A stretch of 64,000 nt of DNA from Asanoa iriomotensis (GCF_016862515.1 NZ_BONC01000037.1:16708-80707), one strand, 5' to 3'; positions 7,982 to 17,331 are shown, numbered from the stretch's first letter. Numbers and translations are program-made. The notes: generated from the sequence alone by a model not told the origin.

Positions 7982-8994
7982 AGGAGCCAGCCGACGGGCG
8001 ACCGACGGTGCACACCGTCGCCGCGCGCGCCGGTGTCTCCATCGCGTCCGCGTCCCGGGTGCTCAACGGGGTCGGCGGCAGCCCCGAGACCGTCCGCAAG
8101 GTGCGTGCCGCCGCGGCCGAGGTCGGCTACGTGCCCAACGCGATCGCCCGGTCGCTCCAGTCCCAACGCACCGGGTTGGTCGCGCTCGCCGTCGAGGACA
8201 TCGGCAACCCGGTCTACGTCGAGATGATGCGCGCGATCGAAGCCGTGGTCGCGGGATCGGGCCGGCAACTGCTCGTGCACGCCACCGGCGGGCGGATCGA
8301 CAACGAGACCGCGCTGCTGCGCCGGCTCGCCCACCGCTACGTGGACGGGATGATCATCTCGCCGATCCGCGTCACCGCCGACCACCTGGCCGCCGTCACG
8401 GACAGCCCGGTGCCGGTGGTGGTCGTCGGTCAGCTCGCCGAGGACGCGCCGGTCGACAACGTCCGCACCGACTCGCGGACCGGCATCGCGCTGGCCGTCG
8501 ACCATCTCGTGGCCACCGGCCGGCGCCGGATCGGCTTCGTCAACGGCCCGCTCGACACGGTGCCGGGCGCCGCCCGTGACGCCGGCTTCCGGGCCGCGCT
8601 GGCCCGGCACGGCATCACGCTCGACGAGAACCTGGTCGAGATCGGCGACTTCCAGTACGCCGCGGGCCGCGCCGCCACCGAACGGCTGCTCGCCCGGGCC
8701 GCACCCGACGCCCTGGTCTGCGCCAACGACCTGATCGCGGTCGGCGCGCTGCACACGCTGCTGGCGCACGGTCGGCGCGTGCCGACCGACGTGGCACTGG
8801 TCGGCATGGACGACACCGAGCTCGCCCGGATGATGTTTCCCCAGCTCTCCAGCGTCTCGCTCGGCTCGGCCGAACGTGGTCGCCGCGCCGCCGAACTGCT
8901 GCTGCAGCGCATCGACGACCCGAGCCTGCCCCCGCGCCGCGCGCAGGTCGCACCCAACCTCGTGGTCCGCGCCTCCAGCGAGGTGCCGACATGA
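7963..8994 (+). CDS. LacI-family transcriptional repressor
   Basis: This 343-residue repressor has an N-terminal HTH (HTVAARAGVSIASASRVLNG) with the hinge helix region ending at IARSLQSQRTGLVAL. A periplasmic-binding-like sugar-sensing domain follows to the C-terminus. The GTG at 7963 was chosen because GGAGG (7950-7954) sits eight bases upstream. The TTG at 7894, open in the same frame, coincides with the proposed -35 element and is not a credible start. It overlaps the first permease gene by four bases (ATGA), so repressor and transporter share one transcript. The inducer is presumably the imported sugar or a ribosyl derivative, inferred from neighbours. Confidence 0.92.
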   Translation: MGRKRLQEPADGRPTVHTVAARAGVSIASASRVLNGVGGSPETVRKVRAAAAEVGYVPNAIARSLQSQRTGLVALAVEDIGNPVYVEMMRAIEAVVAGSGRQLLVHATGGRIDNETALLRRLAHRYVDGMIISPIRVTADHLAAVTDSPVPVVVVGQLAEDAPVDNVRTDSRTGIALAVDHLVATGRRRIGFVNGPLDTVPGAARDAGFRAALARHGITLDENLVEIGDFQYAAGRAATERLLARAAPDALVCANDLIAVGALHTLLAHGRRVPTDVALVGMDDTELARMMFPQLSSVSLGSAERGRRAAELLLQRIDDPSLPPRRAQVAPNLVVRASSEVPT

Positions 8995-9869
8995 CCCGCC
9001 GCTCCGACCGCACCACGATCTACCTGCTCCTGCTGCCGTCCCTGCTGCCGGTGCTCGTGCTCTCGGTGTTCCCGCTGCTGCGGGGCATCTACCTCGGCTT
9101 CACCGACGCCCGCGCGGGGCGCAACGTCGAGGCCAACTTCACGGGGCTCGACAACTACAAGGAACTGCTGACCGACGACCTGTTCTGGAACTCGTTCAAG
9201 ATTGGTCTGCTGTGGGCGTTCGGCGTGACCGTGCTCCAGTTCGTGCTCGCCCTCGGGCTCGCGCTGCTGCTCAACCAGCAGCTCCGGTTCCGCGGGGTGG
9301 CCCGGGTGCTGGCGGTCGTGCCGTGGGCGATGCCGCCGGTTGTCGTCGGCATCCTCTGGAAGCTCGTCTACCACCCGGACGCGGGTCTGCTCAACGAGTT
9401 CTTCTACCGGATCGGCGCCGACGGCCTGCGGGCGAACTGGCTCGGCGACTTCAGCACCGCGCTGCCCGCCGTGATCATCGTCGGTGTCTGGGCGGGCATG
9501 CCGCAGACGACCGTCGTGCTGCTCGCCGGCCTGCAGGGCGTCGCCCGCGAGTTGCACGAGGCGGCGGCGGTCGACGGAGCCAGCACCTGGCACCGGTTCC
9601 GGCACGTCACGCTGCCGGCGCTGATGCCGGTGATCGTGGCGATCACCTCGCTGGACTTCATCTGGAACTTCAACTCGTTCGGGCTGGTCTACGTGCTGAC
9701 CGCGGGCGGCCCGGGCGGCAAGACGATGTTGCCGATGCTCTTCGCGTACGAGGAGGCGTTCCGCTACGGCAACTACGGGTACGCCGCCGCCCTCGGCAAC
9801 GTGATGGTCGTGATCATCGTGGCGCTGCTCGCCGTCTATCTCCGTCGCCGGCTGCGGGAGGCGAACTGA
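8991..9869 (+). CDS. Sugar ABC transporter permease, MalF/UgpA type
   Basis: This 292-residue inner-membrane permease has six predicted membrane segments, beginning with IYLLLLPSLLPVLVLSVF. The EAA loop is near residues 180-200 (LHEAAAVDGASTWHRFRHVT) and contacts the ATPase. It belongs to the CUT1 class, which imports oligosaccharides, disaccharides or polyol derivatives. No ATPase gene is present in this operon. Actinobacterial CUT1 systems commonly share the multitask ATPase MsiK encoded elsewhere, and that is the likely partner here. It is coupled to the repressor by ATGA overlap, and the second permease begins two bases after its stop. Confidence 0.93.
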   Translation: MTRRSDRTTIYLLLLPSLLPVLVLSVFPLLRGIYLGFTDARAGRNVEANFTGLDNYKELLTDDLFWNSFKIGLLWAFGVTVLQFVLALGLALLLNQQLRFRGVARVLAVVPWAMPPVVVGILWKLVYHPDAGLLNEFFYRIGADGLRANWLGDFSTALPAVIIVGVWAGMPQTTVVLLAGLQGVARELHEAAAVDGASTWHRFRHVTLPALMPVIVAITSLDFIWNFNSFGLVYVLTAGGPGGKTMLPMLFAYEEAFRYGNYGYAAALGNVMVVIIVALLAVYLRRRLREAN

Positions 9870-9870
9870 C

Positions 9871-10710
9871 ATGCTGGGCAAACCGAGCCGCACCGGTCGG
9901 GTGCTGCAATACCTGGCCCTCGCCGGCTACCTGATCTTCCTCGGGTTCCCGCTCGTCTGGCTGCTGTCGACGGCCTTCAAGCCGCCGCGCGAGCTGGTCC
10001 AGCTGCACCCCTCGCTGATTCCCAGCAGCCCGACGCTGCAGAACTTCGTGCAGGCGTTCACCGAGCAGGAGCTCGGCCGGGCGGCGTGGAACAGCCTCCA
10101 GGTCTCGCTGGCCTCGGCGGTGCTGACCGTGCTGGTCGCCATGCCCGCGTCGTACGCGCTGGCCCGCTTCAAATCCAAGCTCGGGACCGTCGCGCTCGGC
10201 TGGGTGCTGCTCTCGCAGCTCTTCCCGTTCGTCCTGCTGATCATCCCGATCTTCCTGGTGCTGCGGCAGGCCGGCCTGGCCAACTCGCACGCCGGCCTGG
10301 TGCTGATCTACGTGGTCTGGGCGCTGCCGTTCGCGCTCTGGATGCTGCAGGGCTTCGTCCGCAACATCCCGCGCGAGCTGGAGGAGGCGGCGTCGGTCGA
10401 CGGCGCCGGCCGCCTGCAGGTGCTGCGCCGCGTCGTCTTCCCGCTGCTGGCACCGGGCCTGGTGGCGACCGCGCTGTTCTCCTTCATCTCCGCCTGGAAC
10501 GAGTTCTTCTTCGCCCTGGTGCTGATCAAGACCCCGGAGCTGCAGACGCTGCCCGTCGCGCTGGCCCGGTTCGTCGGCATCGAGGGCACCGCCCGCCTCG
10601 GGCCGCTGGCGGCGGGTTCGCTGCTCGCCACGCTGCCGAGCCTGATCTTTTTCGCCTTCATGCAACGCCGCCTGTCGTCCGGGTCGCTCGCCGGCGCGGT
10701 CAAAGGCTGA
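9871..10710 (+). CDS. Sugar ABC transporter permease, MalG/UgpE type
   Basis: This 279-residue second CUT1 permease has an N-terminal segment YLALAGYLIFLGFPLVWLL and an EAA loop with ELEEAASVDGAGRLQVLRRV near residues 170-190. Together with the preceding MalF-like subunit it forms the heterodimeric channel. The ATG at 9871 follows the upstream stop by one base; no strong ribosome site is needed if it is translated by reinitiation. The solute-binding lipoprotein follows after 28 bases with a strong ribosome site. Confidence 0.93.
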   Translation: MLGKPSRTGRVLQYLALAGYLIFLGFPLVWLLSTAFKPPRELVQLHPSLIPSSPTLQNFVQAFTEQELGRAAWNSLQVSLASAVLTVLVAMPASYALARFKSKLGTVALGWVLLSQLFPFVLLIIPIFLVLRQAGLANSHAGLVLIYVVWALPFALWMLQGFVRNIPRELEEAASVDGAGRLQVLRRVVFPLLAPGLVATALFSFISAWNEFFFALVLIKTPELQTLPVALARFVGIEGTARLGPLAAGSLLATLPSLIFFAFMQRRLSSGSLAGAVKG

Positions 10711-10738
10711 CCACCCTCACCAAGGAGGTACACCCCTG

Positions 10739-12031
10739 ATGATCCCCAGAAGGTTCCGTCGACTGGCCGCGGCCGCCGCGGTCGCCGTCGTCGGCCTCGG
10801 CGCGCTCGCCGCCTGCGGCGACGGCGGCGAGTCCGAGGCCACGGCCGGCCCGGTCAAGCTGCGCTTCCTCAGCCTGGCCTGGCAGAAGGAGTCGCTGCAG
10901 GCCAACAAGGACCTAGTGGCCAAGTGGAACTCCGAGCACCCCGACATCCAGGTCGAGTACGTCCAGGGTGACTGGAACTCGGTGCACGACCAGTTGCTGA
11001 CCTCGTTCGAGGGCGGCGACGCCCCCGACATCGTCCACTACGAGGCCTCGGCGATCGGCGAGTTCAGCAAGCAGGGCTACCTGGCCGACCTCTCCGGCCT
11101 GATCCCCGCCGACCTCAAGGGCCAGATCGACCAGGGCGTCTGGGACACGGCCACGTTCGACGGCAAGGTCACCGGCGTGCCGTTCCTGCTCGAGTCGCAG
11201 GTCGTCATCGCCAACAAGAAGCTGCTCGACGCGGCCGGCGTCACGGTGCCCGCGGCCGACGGCGGCTGGACCTGGGACGAGTTCCAGGCCAACGCGCAGA
11301 AGCTGACCAAGCCCGGCCAGTTCGGCGTCGCCTGGGCGCTCAAGTCGCCGACCAACCGGGTGCTGAACCTGGCACTCAACTACGACGGCAAGTTCTTCTA
11401 CACCGACGGCGGCAAGACCGAGGTCAAGATCGGTGACGCGGAGAAGGAGGTGCCGAAGCGGATCCACGACATGATCTACACGGCGAAGACCGCGTCGCCC
11501 GAGGCACTCGGCATGAGCGGCGCCGACACGCTGCCGGGCTTCTTCGGCGGCAAGTACGCGATGCTGCCCGGCTCGGTCTCCCTGCGCCAGCAGATGGTCG
11601 AGCAGGCGCCGGCCGGGTTCGAGTGGGTCACGCTGCCGCCGGTGAAGGGCCTGTCGAGCAAGCAGGCGGCCAACCCGCAGACGCTGTCGATCTCCGAGGA
11701 CTCCAAGCACAAGGAGCAGGCCGCCCAGTTCCTGGCCTACTTCCTCAACCCGACCAACATGGCCGCGCTGGCCAAGGGTGACTGGCTGGTGCCGACCGGC
11801 AAGCAGGCCAACGAGGAGCTGGTCAAGCTCACCAAGGGCGAGCAGGGCTGGGACGTGGCCGCGGACAGCGCCGCGGACCTGACCGTCGCACCGTTCCAGA
11901 TGGCCGACGGCTACCCGGAGTGGAAGACCAAGTACGCCACACCGGCCCTCCAGCAGTACTTCGCCAACAAGATCACCTTGGACCAGCTCGCGAGCCAGCT
12001 GGTCGACGGTGGCAAGCAGGTTCTGAGGTAA
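10739..12031 (+). CDS. Sugar-binding lipoprotein of the CUT1 ABC transporter
   Basis: This 430-residue extracellular solute-binding protein of family 1 has a signal peptide ending in the lipobox LAAC (cysteine near residue 26), so it should be lipid-anchored outside the membrane. The mature part starts at VKLRFLSLAWQKESLQANKD and contains WNSEHPDIQVEYV, typical of oligosaccharide-binding proteins. AAGGAGGT lies seven bases before the ATG at 10739, the best ribosome site in the operon, which fits the need for excess binding protein. It delivers the substrate to the two upstream permeases. Confidence 0.93.
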   Translation: MIPRRFRRLAAAAAVAVVGLGALAACGDGGESEATAGPVKLRFLSLAWQKESLQANKDLVAKWNSEHPDIQVEYVQGDWNSVHDQLLTSFEGGDAPDIVHYEASAIGEFSKQGYLADLSGLIPADLKGQIDQGVWDTATFDGKVTGVPFLLESQVVIANKKLLDAAGVTVPAADGGWTWDEFQANAQKLTKPGQFGVAWALKSPTNRVLNLALNYDGKFFYTDGGKTEVKIGDAEKEVPKRIHDMIYTAKTASPEALGMSGADTLPGFFGGKYAMLPGSVSLRQQMVEQAPAGFEWVTLPPVKGLSSKQAANPQTLSISEDSKHKEQAAQFLAYFLNPTNMAALAKGDWLVPTGKQANEELVKLTKGEQGWDVAADSAADLTVAPFQMADGYPEWKTKYATPALQQYFANKITLDQLASQLVDGGKQVLR

Positions 12032-12033
12032 CA

Positions 12034-13170
12034 ATGTCACTCTTGCTCGACACATCGGTCGGTGCTCTGGTCGGTGCCGCGGTCGGTGACGCCCTCGGCG
12101 GCGCCACCGAGACGGCCCTGCCGGAGCAGATCCGAGCCCGGTTCGGTGGCTGGGTCGAGGGCATCGTGCCCCCGTACCACGCCGACTGGGCCACCGCGCG
12201 GCCATTGGCGCCGTACCACAAGGGCGACGGGCACATCACCGACGACACGTTGATGACCCATGCCCTGGTGCGCGCGTACGCGGCCAAACGGGACCACCTC
12301 GACGCGTTCGACGTGGCGGAGCTGCTGGTCCCCGATCTGATCGAGCGGGTGGTGCACATCCCCGACCTGGAGCGGGACGGGGTGACCTTCCACCGGCTCG
12401 CGGCCGCCGAGCGGTGGCTGGTCACCCGCCTGCACCACGCACACGCGGACCCGCGCGAGGCCGGGGTCGGCAACATCGTCAACTGTGGCGCGGCCATGTA
12501 CATGGCACCGGTCGGCATCGTCAACGCGGGCGACCCGGCCGGGGCGCACGCCGAGGCGATCGAGCTGACCGGTGCGCACCAGCACAGCTACGGCCGGGAG
12601 GCCGCGGCGGTGTTCGCCGCCGCGGTCGCCGCGGCCGCCACCCCGGGCGCGGGCGTCGAGGACGTCGTCGCGGCGGCGCTCGACCTGGCCCGCGACGGCA
12701 CGCGTGCGGCCGTCGACGCGGTGGTCAAGGAGGCCCGGGGGCACGACGACTGGCGCGCCGCGATCCCCGCGTTGCGGGCCGCGGTCGCGCCGTTCGACAC
12801 GGTGGGCGAGGACTACCGCAACCCCGGCCTCGGCGCCCGCCGGCCGAGCCGGTTGCACGCGATCGAGGAGCTGCCGGTCGCGATCGGCATGCTCGTGGTG
12901 GCCGGGGGCGAGTTCCGCCCGGCGGTGCTCGGCGCGGTCAACTATGGGCGGGACGCGGACTCCACCGCGACCATGGCCGGTGCGATCGCGGGAGCCCTCG
13001 GCGGGGCTGATGCCGTGCCCGCGGATTGGTCCTCGGCGGTCGCCACCGCGTCGAAGACCGACCTCGTGGCGCCGGCGGCGGAGCTGGCGCGGGTGGCCAC
13101 CGAGATCTTCGAACGGGACCAGGCCCGGTTCGCGCGGCGGGCCGAGCGGTTCGCGGAGCTTTCCCGTTGA
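12034..13170 (+). CDS. ADP-ribosylglycohydrolase family protein (first of two)
   Basis: This 378-residue all-helical DraG/ARH-family hydrolase contains VGAAVGDALGGATE near the start, the metal-binding GHITDDTLMTHAL near residue 70, and the second metal motif GRDADSTATMAGAIAGAL near residue 305. The two Mg-binding aspartate clusters needed for cleaving N- or O-ribosyl bonds are present. The ATG at 12034 follows the binding-protein stop by two bases; longer readings of the frame overlap that gene. A place beside a sugar importer and ribokinase argues for a catabolic role on ribosyl compounds rather than removal of protein ADP-ribosylation; this is an inference. Confidence 0.9.
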   Translation: MSLLLDTSVGALVGAAVGDALGGATETALPEQIRARFGGWVEGIVPPYHADWATARPLAPYHKGDGHITDDTLMTHALVRAYAAKRDHLDAFDVAELLVPDLIERVVHIPDLERDGVTFHRLAAAERWLVTRLHHAHADPREAGVGNIVNCGAAMYMAPVGIVNAGDPAGAHAEAIELTGAHQHSYGREAAAVFAAAVAAAATPGAGVEDVVAAALDLARDGTRAAVDAVVKEARGHDDWRAAIPALRAAVAPFDTVGEDYRNPGLGARRPSRLHAIEELPVAIGMLVVAGGEFRPAVLGAVNYGRDADSTATMAGAIAGALGGADAVPADWSSAVATASKTDLVAPAAELARVATEIFERDQARFARRAERFAELSR

Positions 13171-14483
13171 GGATCACCTGGGTGCAGCCCGAGGACCTGC
13201 TGCCGCACGAGTTCGCCGCCAGTCGCGACGAGGGGCGCGATGTGTCGGCGCTCGAGCGGCGGTGGACGGCGGCGGGTGGCTCGTTGGCGGCACCGGTGAC
13301 CGGAGCGTCGCCCGAGCCGGCGCCGCCGGCCCTGCGAGCCCTGGCGGTGGAGCTGCTCGACGCCGCCGACGCGCTGCCCGCCGCCGCCGAAGCCGACGAC
13401 CTGGCGGGGTTGCCGGAGAGATGGTCCCTGCCCGTCTCCGTCACCCACGACCGGCTGCACGGCGCCTGGCTGGGGCGGGCCGTCGGCTGCCTGCTCGGCA
13501 AGCCGGTGGAGAAGATCCCGCGCGACGGCATCCGCGAGATCCTCACCGCGACCGGTCGCTGGCCGTTGCGGGACTGGTTCACCGCCAAGGGACTGCCGGA
13601 CGAGGTCGCCGCGCGCTGGCCGTGGAACCGGCGCAGCGCGCCGACCAGCCTCGCCGAGAACATCGCCGGCATGCCCGAGGACGACGACCTCAACTACGCG
13701 CTGCTCGCGCTGCGGGTGCTGGAGACGCACGGGCGCGGGTTCACCAGCGACGACGTGGCGCAGGCGTGGCTGGACTGGCTGCCCGGCGGCCGGGTCTTCA
13801 CCGCCGAACGGGTGGCGTACCGCAACCTGCTCCTCGGCTACGCGCCACCGGAGAGTGCCCGGCGGCACAACCCGTTCCGGGAGTGGATCGGGGCGCAGAT
13901 CCGGACCGACGTGTACGGCTGGGTCAACCCCGGCCGGCCCGACCGCGCCGCCGAGCTGGCCCGGCGGGACGCCGTCGTCAGCCACGTCGGCGCCGGGGTG
14001 CACGGCGCCATGTGGGCGGCCGCCCTGGCCGCCGCCGCACCGGTCGCGTCCGATGTGGACCAGGTGCTCGACGCGGCGGAGGCGGTGCTGCCGCCGGCCA
14101 GCCGGTTCGCTCGCACCGTGCGCGACGCACGGGCGCTCGGCACAGGCGCCGGCGACTGGGAGCGCGTCGTGGACGAGCTCTGCGCCCGCCACGGTCACCT
14201 GCACTGGGTGCACGTGCGCAACAACGCCGCCCTGGTGGCCGCCGCCCTCGCCTACGGCCGGGGTGACTTCGAACGGTCGATCTGTGCCGTGGTCAGCGGC
14301 GGCTGGGACACGGACTCGACCGGCGCCACCGTCGGCGCGGTCACCGGTGCCCTGACCGGCGCCGAGGCCCTGCCCGAGCGCTGGGTCGTCCCGCTGCACA
14401 ACCGGCTGGCCAGCAGCATCGCCGGTTTCGACGGCATCGGCTTCGACGAACTGGCCGCGCGCACCCGGAGGTTGGCCGCATGA
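13167..14483 (+). CDS. ADP-ribosylglycohydrolase family protein (second of two)
   Basis: This 438-residue DraG/ARH-family member has its core from about residue 95: HGAWLGRAVGCLLGKPVE, then MPEDDDLNYALLALRVLE (metal site) and SGGWDTDSTGATVGAV (second metal site) near residue 370. The TTG start at 13167 overlaps the stop of the first paralogue (TTGA) and has GGAG eight bases upstream; a GTG at 13182 is the alternative. It carries an extra ~95-residue N-terminal part not seen in its neighbour. The EDDDLNY motif differs from the TDDT form, so the two paralogues probably have different substrates. It is coupled by ATGA to ribokinase. Confidence 0.88.
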   Translation: MRITWVQPEDLLPHEFAASRDEGRDVSALERRWTAAGGSLAAPVTGASPEPAPPALRALAVELLDAADALPAAAEADDLAGLPERWSLPVSVTHDRLHGAWLGRAVGCLLGKPVEKIPRDGIREILTATGRWPLRDWFTAKGLPDEVAARWPWNRRSAPTSLAENIAGMPEDDDLNYALLALRVLETHGRGFTSDDVAQAWLDWLPGGRVFTAERVAYRNLLLGYAPPESARRHNPFREWIGAQIRTDVYGWVNPGRPDRAAELARRDAVVSHVGAGVHGAMWAAALAAAAPVASDVDQVLDAAEAVLPPASRFARTVRDARALGTGAGDWERVVDELCARHGHLHWVHVRNNAALVAAALAYGRGDFERSICAVVSGGWDTDSTGATVGAVTGALTGAEALPERWVVPLHNRLASSIAGFDGIGFDELAARTRRLAA

Positions 14484-15391
14484 GCGTCGTCGTGGTGGGC
14501 AGCACCAACCTGGACCTGGTCGTGACCACGCCGCGGCTGCCGCGGCCCGGCGAGACGGTCCTCGGCGAGAACTTCCGCACCGTCCCCGGCGGCAAGGGCG
14601 CCAACCAGGCCGTCGCCGCGGCGCGGGCCGGGGCGGCGGTCGAGTTCGTCGGCGCCGTCGGCTCCGACGAGTTCGCGCCTGTGCTGCGGGACAGCCTGGC
14701 CGGCGCGGGGGTCGGTGTGCGCGGACTGCGCACCGTGGCCGGCCCGTCCGGCGTGGCGCTGATCGCCGTCGACGGCGCGGCCGAGAACTTCATCGTCGTC
14801 GCGCCGGGCGCGAACGGTGCCCTGACCGACCTGCACGCCGACGACCGGGCCGCCATCGCCGCCGCGGACGTGCTGCTGCTCCAGCTCGAGGTGCCGCTGC
14901 CCACCGTGGTCGCCGCGGCCGGCGCGGCCCGGGCCGCTGGCACCACCGTGGTCCTCAACGCCGCACCGGCCGCGACGCTGCCGGGCGAGCTGTTGGACCT
15001 GGTCGACCTGCTGGTCGTCAACGAGCACGAGGCGACGGTGGTCGCCGGGGTCGACGACGGCCAGCCCCTCGACGCGCTGCTGAAGCTCGTGCCCCGGGTG
15101 GTGCTCACGCTGGGCGCCCGCGGCGCGGCCTACGCCGACCGTGATGGCCTGAGGCTCAGGGTTCCCGCCCCGCGGATCGAGGCGGTGGACACCACGGCGG
15201 CCGGCGACGCGTTCACCGGCGCGCTGGCGGTCGGCTGGGCCGAGCGCGGCGGCGCCGACGTCGAGTCAATCCTGCGCTGGGCGTGTGCCGCCGGCGCCGC
15301 CTGCGCACAGCGCCCCGGCGCCTCCTCCGCGCTGCCCGACCGGGCCGCCATCGACGCCCTGCACGACGCGACCTACCGAGGAACACCGTGA
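14480..15391 (+). CDS. rbsK: Ribokinase (PfkB family)
   Basis: This 303-residue sugar kinase has the ribokinase N-terminal signature GSTNLDLVVTTPRLPRPGET, then PGGKGANQAVAAARAGA (PfkB signature 1) and the C-terminal DTTAAGDAFTGALAVGW, which includes the catalytic aspartate and anion hole (signature 2). It phosphorylates ribose or a related pentose at O5 in the cytoplasm. Directly behind two ADP-ribosylglycohydrolases, it is well placed to capture free ribose released from ribosides. It overlaps the genes on both sides by four bases. Deoxyribose or another PfkB sugar remains possible. Confidence 0.88.
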   Translation: MSVVVVGSTNLDLVVTTPRLPRPGETVLGENFRTVPGGKGANQAVAAARAGAAVEFVGAVGSDEFAPVLRDSLAGAGVGVRGLRTVAGPSGVALIAVDGAAENFIVVAPGANGALTDLHADDRAAIAAADVLLLQLEVPLPTVVAAAGAARAAGTTVVLNAAPAATLPGELLDLVDLLVVNEHEATVVAGVDDGQPLDALLKLVPRVVLTLGARGAAYADRDGLRLRVPAPRIEAVDTTAAGDAFTGALAVGWAERGGADVESILRWACAAGAACAQRPGASSALPDRAAIDALHDATYRGTP

Positions 15392-17331
15392 GCTTCAACC
15401 CGTACGTCCCGCGCCCGATCGACCTGCCCACGGACGTGTCGCTGTCCCAGCACGCCGCGCTGACCGACCTGGACGAGGCGAAGATCTTCGCCGCGCCGGA
15501 CGACCCGGCCGACTGGCCCGCCTGGCGTGCCCGGCTGGCGGCGTGGCGGGCCGACGCGCAGGCCCGGCTCGGCTACACCGGGTCGCACTACGACGAGATC
15601 GCCGGCGACTGCTTCACGGTGTGCCTGGCCTGGCTCTGGGACGAGACGCTCTACGACCACGACCGGGGCGTGTTCACCGTCGACGCGTTCCTCGACGCGG
15701 CCGGGCGGGACTTCGGCGGGTTCGACGGGGTGGTGCTCTGGCACGCGTACCCGGTGATCGGTCTCGACGACCGCAACCAGTTCGACTGGTACCGCGACGT
15801 GCCCGAGCTGTCCGAGGTGGTCCGGGCGTTCCAGGACCGCGGTGTGCGGGTGTTCGTCGACTACAACCCGTGGGACACCGGCACCCGCCGCGAACCGGGC
15901 AGCGATGCCGAGGAGGTCGCCGCGCTGGCCGGCAGGCTCGGCGTCGACGGCGTCTTCCTGGACACCCTCAAGGAGGGCGCCGGCCCGCTGCGGGCCGCGC
16001 TCGACGAGGTGCGGCCCGGCCTGGTGCTGGAGGGGGAGAGCCGGGTGCCGCTGGCCCGGATCGAGGACCACGCGATGTCGTGGGCGCAGTGGTTCGCCGA
16101 CTCGGCCGTGCCCGGGGTGCTGCGGGCGAAGTGGTTCGAGCGCCGGCACATGCTGCACCACACCCGTCGCTGGCACCGTGATCACCTCGACGAGCTGCAC
16201 TCCGCCTGGCTCAACGGCGTCGGCGTGCTGGTCTGGGAGAGCGTGTTCGGCGTCTGGGTCGGCTGGAACGAGCGGGACCGCGCGGTGCTGCGGGCGATGC
16301 GCCGCGTGCAGACCAGCCACGCGGCCTGGTTGCGGTCCGCGGACTGGGTGCCGCTGGCCGACCATCCCGGCACCGGCCAGGTGTACGCGTCGCGCTGGAC
16401 GCACGACGACACTCCGCTGTGGACGGTGGTGAACCGGGGCGGCGACCACGACGGGCCGTGGCTGGTGACCACGCGCCACGGCCGGTTCGTCGACCTGGTC
16501 ACCGGCGCCGCGCTGACGGTCACCGACCTGGGCGACGGCCGGGTCACCGTGGGCGGGCCGTTGCCGGCCGGTGCGATCGCAGCCGTGGCGGTCACCGAGG
16601 CGGAGGTCGAGCGACACGAGCCGCCGACCGGCGACCCGTCGTTCCCGGCGCGGGCCGCGGTGCGCACGCGCACCCCGTGGGCGCCATTGGCGGAGGTTCC
16701 GGCGGGGCTGGTCGCGGTGGCCGGCGGCACGCACGACCTGGTCGTCCGGCACCGGGTCCGGGAGACCGGGCTCTATGGCGAGACGCCGTACGTCGACGAG
16801 TGGAAGCCGCTGCCGCCCCGCCTGCACCACACCGCGACGCTGCGGCGCAGTGTGCGGCTCGGCCGGTTCGCGATCGCCACGCACGAGGTGACCCACGGCG
16901 AGTACGCCGAGTTCCGCCGCGCCACCGGTTACCGGCCGGTGCGGGCGGAGCGGTTCACCGCCGGACAGGGGCCGGCCGACGCGCCGGTCACGGGGGTGGA
17001 CCTCGCCGACGCCCGGGCCTACGCGGCCTGGGCCGGGCTGCGGCTGCCGACCGAGGACGAGTGGCAGGTCGCCGCCTCGGCGGGGCTGCTGGTTCGCCGG
17101 GAGCCGCTGGTGTGGAACCTGACCGAGAGCGAGCACACGGACGGGCGTACCCGCTTCGTGATCCTCAAGGGCGGCTCCGCGTACCAGGCGCAGGGTTCCG
17201 ACTGGTATTTCGACGGCGGACCGCAACCGGCCGACGTCTCGGTGAAGCTGCTGCTCACCGGCGCTGGACTTACCCGCTCCGACCAGGTCGGCTTCCGCTG
17301 CGCGGCCGACCTCCCAACCCCCGAGGAGTGA
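15388..17331 (+). CDS. TIM-barrel glycosidase-like protein fused to a SUMF1/formylglycine-enzyme-like domain
   Basis: This 647-residue two-part protein starts at GTG 15388, overlapping the ribokinase stop (GTGA). Residues ~1-400 look like a glycoside-hydrolase TIM barrel: FDGVVLWHAYPVIGLDD, RVFVDYNPWDTGTR, GVDGVFLDTLKEGAG and LVLEGESR read as successive barrel strands. I cannot place it in a numbered family. Residues ~430-645 resemble the FGE-sulfatase (SUMF1) fold: IATHEVTHGEYAEFRRATGY, LRLPTEDEW and QVGFRCA. The Cys pair of true formylglycine-generating enzyme is not evident, so this half more likely binds ligand than modifies sulfatases. There is no signal peptide, so a cytoplasmic role on an imported oligosaccharide is inferred. 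Confidence 0.75.
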   Translation: MSFNPYVPRPIDLPTDVSLSQHAALTDLDEAKIFAAPDDPADWPAWRARLAAWRADAQARLGYTGSHYDEIAGDCFTVCLAWLWDETLYDHDRGVFTVDAFLDAAGRDFGGFDGVVLWHAYPVIGLDDRNQFDWYRDVPELSEVVRAFQDRGVRVFVDYNPWDTGTRREPGSDAEEVAALAGRLGVDGVFLDTLKEGAGPLRAALDEVRPGLVLEGESRVPLARIEDHAMSWAQWFADSAVPGVLRAKWFERRHMLHHTRRWHRDHLDELHSAWLNGVGVLVWESVFGVWVGWNERDRAVLRAMRRVQTSHAAWLRSADWVPLADHPGTGQVYASRWTHDDTPLWTVVNRGGDHDGPWLVTTRHGRFVDLVTGAALTVTDLGDGRVTVGGPLPAGAIAAVAVTEAEVERHEPPTGDPSFPARAAVRTRTPWAPLAEVPAGLVAVAGGTHDLVVRHRVRETGLYGETPYVDEWKPLPPRLHHTATLRRSVRLGRFAIATHEVTHGEYAEFRRATGYRPVRAERFTAGQGPADAPVTGVDLADARAYAAWAGLRLPTEDEWQVAASAGLLVRREPLVWNLTESEHTDGRTRFVILKGGSAYQAQGSDWYFDGGPQPADVSVKLLLTGAGLTRSDQVGFRCAADLPTPEE

